Positions 1 to 5,039 are shown, counted from the stretch's first letter. The stretch: DNA of 5,039 nucleotides from Pseudomonadota bacterium (GCA_017613855.1 JAGACY010000023.1:1-5039), one strand, 5' to 3'. Numbers and translations: made by a program. The notes: a model not told the origin generated them from the letters alone.

Positions 1-21
1 CGCGATACTATTCAACTATGC

Positions 22-38
22 GGGAACATGACGTTCCC
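22..38. other. Short inverted repeat upstream of the first lipoprotein gene
   Basis: GGGAAC at 22-27 and GTTCCC at 33-38 form a perfect 6-bp dyad around a 5-base centre, 44 bases before the chosen start at 83. No T-run follows on either strand, so it does not look like an intrinsic terminator. It could be an operator or a leader hairpin. A 6-bp dyad can also arise by chance, so this is a weak call. No convincing -35/-10 pair is visible in bases 1-82. Confidence 0.2.
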
Positions 39-82
39 CAAAAGCAGCAGATCATCCCTTCGTCATGAGGCATAACAAGCTT

Positions 83-1588
83 ATGAAATCCTTAAAAACC
101 ATCTCTTTACTCGCGATATCCTCATTGTTTATCCTTGGCGGCTGCAACGCAAAACCTGAGAGCCAGCCCCCTGCCGACGAAAAAATAACCGCAGAGCAGA
201 CTGCCAATCCGGAAACTGCCAAAGCTGACGACAAAGGCGATACCAAAGCCCCCGAAGCAAAAGCCGACGAAAAAGCACCCGAAGCAAAAGCCGACGAAAA
301 AGCACCCGAAGCAAAAGCTGATGCTGACGAAAAAGCACCCGAAGCAGGAGCCAACGAGCCTAAAGGCGATGCAGATGCCAAAGCGCCAGACGCAAACGAT
401 GCCAATCCCGAGGCACCACGTGTCCAAAGAACCAACAGCTTTACAGGCGATGGGCTTTTTAATCTTCATTTTGAGCACGGCGACCCGACTGGCAAAATGT
501 GCGAAGAACCTGAAGGATGCGACTGCAATGGCGTCAAATGTCCGATGAATGCCGAATGCGGCCATCAGCTGAGCGCCGAGGACGGCGTACGCTGTATGTG
601 CGGCAAATCACAGGTCGAAAGCGATTATACAGGTTATGTCTGCATGGAAGTTGCCAAAGGCGTCTACGATCTGGGATGCACCGAAAGAGACGGATGTCCC
701 TGCGGAAAAATTAAGGTTTATTCAAATATGGGCTGCGATAACGGTCATGCCACATGTGCAGGCACGCCGGTACCCGGACGTGGTCTTTCGTGCAGCCATA
801 AACCCTATAAGAAATGGCTCTATAGCCTGAATTGCTTCAATGAGGAATGCGACTGCTATGGCGAAACCATCCACAAAGGGGACATTTGTCCGCCGCTGGA
901 ATGCGAACGCGGGTATTCTCCGTCGGTCATTGGCTGTGCCTGCGGCGGCCACAAGGATGACGGCAAATCGGAATGCGTCCTTGGCAAAGACGGCAAACTC
1001 GTGAGCTACTGCACAAGCAGCGAAGGCTGCGAATGCGGCGATGAAACCTGCCCGATGGGAGCTGTATGCTATCACAAGAAATGCGTCGACCGTACCACCT
1101 TAAAACCGATTCCGGAGGGATATGAATTGTCATTCGGCATTCCCAAATGCGTAGACGAAACCTGCGCATGCGGAAAGAAAGGCAAATGCACACAAGGCAA
1201 ATACTGTCTCGACGGTGTCTGCTACAGCGATCCCTATCGCCGAAAATTATTGGACGGCAAAGTCTACTATTACCATATCTTTGGCAAAGATATTGCCGAT
1301 GCCGGCCCCAAGGAAAAATACCGCAATGACCTATGGTCGCTGATGTTCGTCGGTTTGATCCACCCCAATAATGACAATGAATTTGAATTTATTTGCAATT
1401 ACTTCAATTCTGTGAAAGTAAAAGGCAGTGATAACGATCTTTGTCTTTCGGACAACGCTCATCCCCTGATCAATGACATCATGATGCACTGCGGAACAGG
1501 TGAAATCCCCGAAAAAGTGGCTACGATGTTTTGCACACTCGATGTCGTCGACGGTGCCCTGCAATTCTCCGGGTGGGAAAACGAATAA
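83..1588 (+). CDS. Cysteine-rich lipoprotein with acidic repeat linker
   Basis: The product is a predicted 501-residue lipoprotein of unknown function. The ATG at 83 is preferred because GAGG lies at 67-70 and it gives a compact signal peptide: Lys at 2 and 5, a hydrophobic stretch, and lipobox LGGC with Cys21. An in-frame ATG at 65 would add six polar residues and has no obvious ribosome site. Residues 22-115 are a low-complexity Ala/Lys/Glu/Pro/Asp linker with four KAPEAKADE-type repeats. Residues 140-380 hold 34 cysteines in recurring C-x(4,5)-C-x-C modules; the CPMNAEC and CPMGAVC segments are clear paralogues. Residues 381-501 form a region with only four cysteines, rich in aromatics, which I do not recognise. 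The likely picture is a membrane-anchored protein with a disulfide-stabilised extracellular or periplasmic part on a flexible stalk. No catalytic motif was found. The next gene is 216 bases away, so co-transcription is uncertain. Confidence 0.88.
   Translation: MKSLKTISLLAISSLFILGGCNAKPESQPPADEKITAEQTANPETAKADDKGDTKAPEAKADEKAPEAKADEKAPEAKADADEKAPEAGANEPKGDADAKAPDANDANPEAPRVQRTNSFTGDGLFNLHFEHGDPTGKMCEEPEGCDCNGVKCPMNAECGHQLSAEDGVRCMCGKSQVESDYTGYVCMEVAKGVYDLGCTERDGCPCGKIKVYSNMGCDNGHATCAGTPVPGRGLSCSHKPYKKWLYSLNCFNEECDCYGETIHKGDICPPLECERGYSPSVIGCACGGHKDDGKSECVLGKDGKLVSYCTSSEGCECGDETCPMGAVCYHKKCVDRTTLKPIPEGYELSFGIPKCVDETCACGKKGKCTQGKYCLDGVCYSDPYRRKLLDGKVYYYHIFGKDIADAGPKEKYRNDLWSLMFVGLIHPNNDNEFEFICNYFNSVKVKGSDNDLCLSDNAHPLINDIMMHCGTGEIPEKVATMFCTLDVVDGALQFSGWENE
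245..358 (+). repeat. 27-bp in-frame tandem repeat (minisatellite)
   Basis: Four consecutive copies encode KAPEAKADE-like nonapeptides: 245-271, 272-298, 299-331 (expanded by six bases encoding an extra Ala-Asp) and 332-358 (degenerate, KAPEAGANE). The first two copies differ at one base, GCC versus GCA for alanine. The period is a multiple of three, so gain or loss of copies would change linker length without breaking the lipoprotein frame. The repeat lies between the lipid anchor and the cysteine-rich domain. Confidence 0.85.
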
Positions 1589-1654
1589 ACCAAACGCTGT
1601 ACCTAATTGGGAATACGGGGTTGGCTTATCGCATTTTAATAGAAAATGTGTGGA

Positions 1655-1685
1655 CTTGGGCATCAGCCTTTGTCAGATGCCCAGG
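1655..1685 (+). other. Stem-loop after the first lipoprotein gene
   Basis: Bases 1655-1664 pair with 1676-1685 in a 10-bp stem (one G-U pair, GGGCATC/GATGCCC core) around an 11-base loop. It starts 66 bases after the stop at 1588. A weaker 8-bp AT-rich stem lies just before it at 1630-1650. No T-run follows, so it is not a standard intrinsic terminator; it could mark a processed or Rho-dependent 3' end. The rest of the 1589-1804 gap shows no convincing promoter and no small gene. Confidence 0.3.
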
Positions 1686-1794
1686 CATAACATCGATAAC
1701 AAAGAGCGATAAGCTAACAATCAGAATAAACAACGTTCCGTAACACAATCACCAAAACACGATTAAGGTACGGAGCCATAAACTGCTTGTTTTT

Positions 1795-1800
1795 AGGAGG
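1795..1800 (+). promoter_or_regulatory. Consensus ribosome binding site that decides the start at 1805
   Basis: AGGAGG is a full Shine-Dalgarno core. Two ATG codons follow at 1802 and 1805. The first is only one base from the core and is too close. The second is four bases away, still tight but usable. A TTG at 1787 in the same frame lies upstream of this site and can be dismissed. Confidence 0.75.
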
Positions 1801-1804
1801 AATG

Positions 1805-2545
1805 ATGAGACAAAAACTATTGTTTGGGCTGATTGCATCATTAACCACACTGTTATGCAGTCATGCATTCGCCGAATCACAATGTGTTAATGCCGGTATC
1901 AACCAGGCCTGCGGTTACGATTGCAAAATAGCAGGTGCAAATGCGCAATGCGCCAAAACGCCGGATGGTGCCTGTATTGTCGTGGGCGCTCAAATTATGT
2001 GCTGGGATCCGCCACACCCGACGCACCGCAAGGCCGAATGTATCTCGGCAGGCATTAACATGGCCTGTGGCTATGACTGCAAAATGGCAGGAGCAAATGT
2101 GAAATGTGCAAAGAGCCCGGAAGGGAAATGCACTATCACAGGCGCACAGATCGACTGTTGGGATCCGGAGCCCCCAAGACCGCCCGAACCAGGCCGTCCT
2201 ATGCCGCCAAGACCGCCCGAAGGCCGTCCGGTTCCGCCTCCCCCTGCAGCAAACTCTGAATGCGTCAGTGCAGGCATCAACCAAGCCTGCGGATACGACT
2301 GCAAAACCGCCGGAATCAATGTAAAATGCGCTCAAACCCCCGCTGGTGCATGCATTGCCGTGGGCGTTAATATTCTTTGCTGGGATCCCCCTCACCCGAC
2401 AAACCGCAAAGCAGAATGCATCGCTTCAGGCATCAACATGGCCTGCGGTTATGATTGCAAAACTGCGGGAATTAATGTCAAATGCTCGTCCAATCCCAAT
2501 GGCAGCTGTTCCGTCAATGGCATTAATATCACGTGCTCTGAATAA
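1805..2545 (+). CDS. Secreted protein with four 6-Cys ACGYDC/CWDP repeats
   Basis: The product is a predicted 246-residue exported protein. Residues 1-23 form a signal peptide (RQK start, hydrophobic core, probable cleavage after AFA). Cys18 lacks a proper lipobox, so signal peptidase I is more likely than II. The mature protein has four copies of a repeat with strictly constant spacing C-x8-C-x3-C-x8-C-x7-C-x8-C, at residues 27-66, 79-118, 153-192 and 205-244. Each holds AGIN or SGIN, then ACGYDC, and three end in CWDP. A proline/arginine-rich hinge (residues 119-151) separates units 2 and 3. All 24 repeat cysteines are kept, which argues for three disulfides per unit. From memory, similar ACGYxC...CAQTP...CWDP repeats occur in uncharacterised secreted proteins of Myxococcota and some cyanobacteria; no function is known to me. 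An adhesive or envelope-structural role is only a guess. Confidence 0.9.
   Translation: MRQKLLFGLIASLTTLLCSHAFAESQCVNAGINQACGYDCKIAGANAQCAKTPDGACIVVGAQIMCWDPPHPTHRKAECISAGINMACGYDCKMAGANVKCAKSPEGKCTITGAQIDCWDPEPPRPPEPGRPMPPRPPEGRPVPPPPAANSECVSAGINQACGYDCKTAGINVKCAQTPAGACIAVGVNILCWDPPHPTNRKAECIASGINMACGYDCKTAGINVKCSSNPNGSCSVNGINITCSE
1883..2536 (+). repeat. Two-block coding repeat (four 120-bp units)
   Basis: Units lie at 1883-2002, 2039-2158, 2261-2380 and 2417-2536, each exactly 120 bp. They group as two blocks of 276 bp (1883-2158 and 2261-2536), offset by 378 bp. The linkers inside the two blocks differ by one residue (PPHPTHRKAE versus PPHPTNRKAE). Units 1 and 3 carry GINQ while 2 and 4 carry GINM, consistent with duplication of a two-unit block. 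Confidence 0.85.
2171..2233 (+). repeat. Proline-rich hinge made of a short tandem duplication
   Basis: Copy one (2171-2203) encodes PPRPPEPGRPM and copy two (2204-2233) encodes PPRPPEGRPV, one codon shorter. A run of four prolines follows. The segment joins the two halves of the repeat protein and is probably an extended, stiff spacer. Confidence 0.7.
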
Positions 2546-2664
2546 TACAGCATGATAGGATGAATACCTCTGGGGCATAGAGTTCTGCTTTCCATTAAGG
2601 CAAATCAGTTCTCTGCGTTTGTTCAAAATAACTTTTTTAAGAACTCGACGTCCCGGAGAAAAGT

Positions 2665-2681
2665 GGCAGAAGATTTCTGCC
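2665..2681. other. Perfect 7-bp hairpin in the 2546-2822 intergenic gap
   Basis: GGCAGAA (2665-2671) and TTCTGCC (2675-2681) pair around a 3-base loop. On the plus strand the following bases are CAAACG, so it is not an intrinsic terminator for the upstream gene. On the minus strand a short T-run follows, but no minus-strand gene lies near enough on the right to use it. It may be an mRNA 3'-end structure or a protein site. Confidence 0.3.
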
Positions 2682-2738
2682 CAAACGACAGTTCAATCGC
2701 AATACAAATATCGAAAACAATAGATTCGCATTGTGGTG

Positions 2739-2766
2739 TTGTATATGTAGTAAATGAGGTTATACT
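2739..2766 (+). promoter_or_regulatory. Possible sigma-70-like promoter for the short lipoprotein
   Basis: TTGTAT at 2739-2744 (matching the first three bases of TTGACA) and TATACT at 2761-2766 (five of six matches to TATAAT) are separated by 16 bases. Transcription would begin near 2773, giving a leader of about 50 bases before the ATG at 2823. The -10 element sits in a perfect 10-bp tandem duplication (2760-2769 and 2770-2779), so a second TATACT at 2771-2776 exists without a well-placed -35. The call assumes an E. coli-like consensus applies in this organism. Confidence 0.35.
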
Positions 2767-2791
2767 ATCTTATACTATCGAGCCAGGAATT

Positions 2792-2809
2792 GGACTGTGG
2801 TCCTTTTTT
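2792..2809 (+). terminator. Weak terminator-like hairpin in the leader of the short lipoprotein
   Basis: GGAC (2792-2795) pairs with GTCC (2800-2803) around a TGTG loop and is followed directly by six T (2804-2809). The stem is only 4 bp, short for a strong intrinsic terminator. It lies between the proposed promoter and the ribosome site (GAAGAG, 2810-2815), so it could attenuate the downstream gene or end read-through from upstream. It may also be fortuitous. Confidence 0.25.
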
Positions 2810-2822
2810 GAAGAGTAAAACG

Positions 2823-3077
2823 ATGAAACGTCTTGGTTCTTGGTTATTTGCTTCATGTTTATTCTTGGCCGGCTGTACAGATACAGTGGAAATCAACCCG
2901 GATAACCCTGAAACTGTACCGGATGAAACAGGAACAGATCCCAGTACGCCTGGCAGCACAGGTGATGAACTCACCGCAGATGGTCAATGTGAGCCCGTAT
3001 CATGCGACGGCATTCAGGTATGCCTGCTTACCGATACACGGAACTGCGGTTCATGCGGCAATGTATGCGATGTGTGA
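2823..3077 (+). CDS. Short, probably truncated lipoprotein with an NCGSCGNVC motif
   Basis: The product is an 84-residue predicted lipoprotein. The ATG at 2823 is chosen because GAAGAG at 2810-2815 is well placed and the protein then opens with Lys-Arg, a hydrophobic segment and a perfect lipobox LAGC (Cys18). An upstream in-frame ATG at 2754 would bury the signal peptide. Residues 19-55 are a Thr/Pro/Asp/Glu linker. Residues 56-82 hold six cysteines and end in NCGSCGNVC. In Myxococcota-type surface proteins this motif normally continues with further cysteines and often a larger domain; here a TGA follows two codons later. The next bases, in another frame, encode a hydrolase-like segment, so the gene looks broken rather than naturally short. 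If still made, it would be a small lipid-anchored cysteine-rich peptide of unknown role. Confidence 0.65.
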   Translation: MKRLGSWLFASCLFLAGCTDTVEINPDNPETVPDETGTDPSTPGSTGDELTADGQCEPVSCDGIQVCLLTDTRNCGSCGNVCDV

Positions 3078-3366
3078 ATCGGGCATGTTTGGCTATCACA
3101 TTGTCGATGCCAGCAAAGCACAGGCCGGCGACATCTGGTACAAGAAAATCGAAGGCGTTTACAGCCATACCGAACTGATCGTCAAAGTCGAAGGTGATCA
3201 CTTCATCCAAATCGGTTCGAACAACTATGGCGCCAACGAAGCTGTCGGATGCCAGAGGAACTGGAGTACAGATTCGAAATATTCCTCCAGTCCAACCAAA
3301 TATCAGCGCATTGTTGAGCACTCACGAGCACTGTCTGACGGCGGTGTGGTATGCTCAAAGCGGTAA
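3061..3366 (+). pseudogene. C-terminal fragment of a CHAP/NlpC-like cell-wall hydrolase
   Basis: This open segment (101 codons from the ATG at 3061) is in the frame one base ahead of the short lipoprotein and overlaps its last 17 bases. It contains AGDIWYK (residues 22-28), then SHTELIVKVEGDHFIQIGSNN from residue 35. This resembles the GD...H-hydrophobic...G(N) core of CHAP or NlpC/P60 papain-like peptidoglycan hydrolases, where the His (here His36) and a later polar residue (Asn54 or Asn55) complete the triad. The nucleophilic Cys usually lies well upstream of the His. The only candidate, Cys5, is 31 residues away, which seems too close, so the catalytic N-terminal half is probably missing. 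There is no convincing ribosome site. It is most likely the tail of a once-longer gene, perhaps the same lipoprotein after deletion plus frameshift. The family call is by eye and uncertain. Confidence 0.5.
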
Positions 3367-3399
3367 TGCATCAATAGATACATTGTTCCCAAGCACAGA

Positions 3400-3456
3400 C
3401 CGGTTCTGCACTTCGTTCAACCATCGAACGAGAAGATGTATAATTTATGGAACCGG
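3400..3456. other. Nested inverted repeat in the convergent intergenic region
   Basis: CCGGTTC (3400-3406) is the perfect complement of GAACCGG (3450-3456). Inside, 3411-3418 pairs with 3426-3435 in an 8-bp stem with a 2-base bulge. The last two bases of the outer arm overlap the first arm of the next hairpin (from 3455), so the two structures may be mutually exclusive. The flanking region 3367-3399 shows no feature I can name. Confidence 0.35.
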
Positions 3457-3520
3457 CCTATGCGCGGTGCGCATACGGCCTGTCACGCCGGCTATTTCGC
3501 TGCGCGAAATACACCGGCGT
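3455..3520. repeat. Pair of adjacent bulged hairpins, REP-like
   Basis: Hairpin A: GGCC (3455-3458) and TATGCGC (3459-3465), loop GGT, then GCGCATA (3469-3475), a bulged C, and GGCC (3477-3480). Hairpin B: ACGCCGG (3485-3491), a C, TATTTCGC (3493-3500), loop TGC, GCGAAATA (3504-3511), CA, and CCGGCGT (3514-3520). Both share one plan: a GC-rich outer arm, TAT...CGC, a 3-base loop, GCG...ATA, and a small bulge before the outer arm closes. They lie between converging genes, where REP/BIME-type elements are often found. Hairpin B is followed by CTTTCT on the plus strand, so a role as a weak terminator is an alternative. Whether this is a dispersed family cannot be told from one copy. Confidence 0.55.
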
Positions 3521-3662
3521 CTTTCTGAATGCAAGAATGCTCGCCAGTGAGCTGCACACATCACGTCCGTTCTAAGCCCACCGATGTGCAAGCTATTAGT
3601 ATATCAACCCAACGCCTGCTGCAAACAAAGATAAGCTCCGTTTTTCCCAAAGCATTGGATTA

Positions 3663-5039
3663 TTACCAAGTACAATCTGTATGATCAGCATTACATTTTT
3701 TACAAAAACTAAAACTAATAGTACTAGGATCTGATTTAGTATCGATTTCGAATTTTATGGGTTTCTTAGATATCTGATTCGATTCTTCAATATCATAAAA
3801 GTATTCCACGCAACCAGTTAATTTAGTGTTAGGAAAATAGCCATAAATAGGAAACGTATTTTGTGGAGCTGGTTGACCATTTATTAGTTTTTTAAGCGAT
3901 TGCCAACCAACATTATCATATTCAATATAACATTGATATAACGATGCACCACCAAGAGCATTCGAGCTGCAATCTGCCCGATAGTTAACTATGCCTTGGT
4001 TGTCAGGCACCTCATAGCCGACCATTCTAATCGAAGAAAGAGTAGTCCATTTATTACCAGAACAAACTTGAGAAACAGACGGGTTTGAATCACTACATCT
4101 ATAATAGTCATTATCACATGGTTTCTCACATTTACCTTCACTGCAAGTATCGGTACATTTTGCGATCTGATAATTCTTTTTGGACGAATTATATTCGATT
4201 GTAGATTCATAATCATCATCTAAAATTGTATAGCATCCATCCAAAGCAGCATTAGAGCCATCAATCGTATTAAAATCGACAGAATTATTAGATTTAATTG
4301 CCGACTTAACAGCGCTACAGTCCTTTTTATTCAGTGCATTACTTTTTACAGCTATCGTTCCGAGACAAAGTGTAAGATTATTATTGTCTTCAGAGGTACA
4401 CTGAAAGACGTATTCCTTATTATCTTTGCAAGGATTATCATTGCATTTTATACTATTTTTTTCGCAGCCATAAGTACAATCCTCCGTCACCATTTTTCCA
4501 TTACTGCACTCTATGATCCTACCATCCGTACATTTTACAGTATTACCCAAGCATTCCACACATACCGAGCCATCACATGAGCCTGTGCCACACGCTTTGT
4601 ATTTAAAGGATGACTCTGAATTACATGTATATTCATAACTATCCCCATTATATTGGGTGCAGTATTGAGTATTTTTTTGACTTGAGCCATCTTTACACGA
4701 ATTACATATTTGGTCTTGCCATCCTTCTTGGTTTCCATTGCATAGTATACAATCGGCATCCTCTGCCGAACAGGACGTATCCACAGGTATTACACTTGAA
4801 GCACACTGGTCACCATTGCATTGTCCGCTCTCACAAGGTTCAGATTCCATACCATCGTTATCACACATTGCCCCATTTTCACATGTACCTGGAGTACATT
4901 TTCTGCACTCAATTTTAGCATCAGTCACACGACAACCATATTCACATGAGTTTGCGACATCTTCCTGCCATTCACCATTCACACATTGTTTTATGATTCC
5001 ATCCTCACATTTTTGAGTATTTTCCTCACATTTAACACA
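3663..5039 (-). CDS. Cysteine-rich surface-type protein, 3' part only (start outside the window)
   Basis: The minus-strand frame is open from the right edge to the TAA at 3663-3665, giving 458 visible residues. The Met codon at 4980-4982 is not the start: the 19 codons before it stay open and continue the same cysteine pattern (CVKC...KCEDG...KQC). The visible part has 46 cysteines. A module with KC-x-DG, then C-x-NG-x-[WM], then C-x-YGC recurs at visible residues 1-48 and 160-204, with a degenerate copy near 308-331. The last 120 or so residues are cysteine-poor, rich in Tyr and Asn, and may be a beta-rich domain. Modules of this kind are common in large secreted or lipid-anchored proteins of Myxococcota-like genomes; I know no assigned function. 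The gene is clearly AT-richer than its neighbours and uses many A/T-ending codons, suggesting a different origin or constraint. It converges on the plus-strand genes. Confidence 0.85.
   Translation of the reverse strand, partial: CVKCEENTQKCEDGIIKQCVNGEWQEDVANSCEYGCRVTDAKIECRKCTPGTCENGAMCDNDGMESEPCESGQCNGDQCASSVIPVDTSCSAEDADCILCNGNQEGWQDQICNSCKDGSSQKNTQYCTQYNGDSYEYTCNSESSFKYKACGTGSCDGSVCVECLGNTVKCTDGRIIECSNGKMVTEDCTYGCEKNSIKCNDNPCKDNKEYVFQCTSEDNNNLTLCLGTIAVKSNALNKKDCSAVKSAIKSNNSVDFNTIDGSNAALDGCYTILDDDYESTIEYNSSKKNYQIAKCTDTCSEGKCEKPCDNDYYRCSDSNPSVSQVCSGNKWTTLSSIRMVGYEVPDNQGIVNYRADCSSNALGGASLYQCYIEYDNVGWQSLKKLINGQPAPQNTFPIYGYFPNTKLTGCVEYFYDIEESNQISKKPIKFEIDTKSDPSTISFSFCKKCNADHTDCTW
4428..4562 (-). 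repeat. Second copy of the C-x-NG-x-[WM] / C-x-YGC module
   Basis: This stretch encodes CVEC...KCTDGRIIEC, then SNGKM, then DCTYGC...IKC. It matches the module at 4896-5039 (CVKC...KCEDGIIKQC, MNGEW, SCEYGC...IEC) with a four-residue gap. A weaker third copy at 4047-4118 has YRCSD...QVCSGNKW. The copies are diverged at DNA level, so this is an old protein-domain repeat rather than a recent duplication. Confidence 0.65.

Noticed and set aside
52..565. Long open frames on the minus strand with Ala/Ser/Phe/Gly repeats, opposite the first lipoprotein gene
   Set aside because: They are the antisense of the KAPEAKADE repeat and the GC-rich coding frame. They have no plausible start region, and the plus strand has a lipobox and cysteine modules.
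1787..1804. TTG start at 1787 for the repeat protein
   Set aside because: The AGGAGG ribosome site lies inside that extension and fits the ATG at 1805, which also gives a clean signal peptide.
1883..2536. CRISPR array
   Set aside because: The repeats are 120 bp, coding and diverged, with no short identical repeats separated by unique spacers.
2833..3060. Extension of the hydrolase-like frame upstream to 2833
   Set aside because: This part is the out-of-frame shadow of the lipoprotein signal peptide and linker. It shows no domain features.
3400..3440. 5S rRNA-like segment on the plus strand (CCATCGAACGAGAAG)
   Set aside because: Only a short resemblance to the 5S loop region; the outer helices and the rest of the 5S molecule are absent.
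3455..3520. Integron attC site
   Set aside because: The bulged hairpins look superficially similar, but no matching RYYYAAC and GTTRRRY ends were found and there is no cassette or integrase.
4980..4982. ATG on the minus strand as the start of the AT-rich gene
   Set aside because: The frame is open beyond it and the upstream codons continue the same module (CVKC...KCEDG), so this Met is internal.
4610..5016. Plus-strand open frames opposite the minus-strand gene
   Set aside because: They are antisense shadows; the His/Ser/Tyr-rich translations have no domain signal, while the minus frame has ordered cysteine modules.

Overview
The window is about 5 kb of bacterial DNA holding four exported, cysteine-rich proteins and a structured convergent intergenic region. 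The style points to Myxococcota or a related former-deltaproteobacterial lineage such as Bradymonadia. The evidence is lipoproteins with Ala/Pro/Asp/Glu-rich linkers after the lipobox, the NCGxCGNxC motif, ACGYDC...CWDP repeats, and repeated C-x-NG-x-W modules. That assignment rests on family resemblance recalled from memory, not on a marker gene.

Layout. (1) 83-1588 (+): a lipoprotein with a tandem-repeat acidic linker, a 34-cysteine domain built of alternating 8- and 6-cysteine modules, and an unrecognised C-terminal domain. (2) 1805-2545 (+): a secreted protein made of four copies of a strictly spaced 6-cysteine repeat, arranged as two two-unit blocks around a proline-rich hinge. (3) 2823-3077 (+): a short lipoprotein that stops right after its NCGSCGNVC motif. 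It overlaps, in another frame, a piece (3061-3366) resembling the C-terminal half of a CHAP/NlpC-type cell-wall hydrolase. The pair looks like one gene broken by a deletion or frameshift, or two genes joined by recombination. (4) 3367-3662: convergent intergenic DNA with a nested stem, two adjacent hairpins of the same architecture (possible REP-like family) and a short minus-strand stretch resembling the 3' end of 23S rRNA. (5) 3663-5039 (-): the 3' part of a markedly AT-richer gene for another cysteine-rich protein; its start lies beyond the right edge.

No enzyme pathway or operon can be reconstructed. The three plus-strand genes are separated by more than 200 bases each and are probably transcribed separately. 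What they share is export and heavy disulfide content, so they probably sit at the cell surface or in the periplasm. No tRNA, intact rRNA, transposase, CRISPR array or recognised defence gene is visible. The points most worth a second look are the broken lipoprotein/hydrolase junction, the paired hairpins, the two-block repeat protein and the composition shift at the minus-strand gene.
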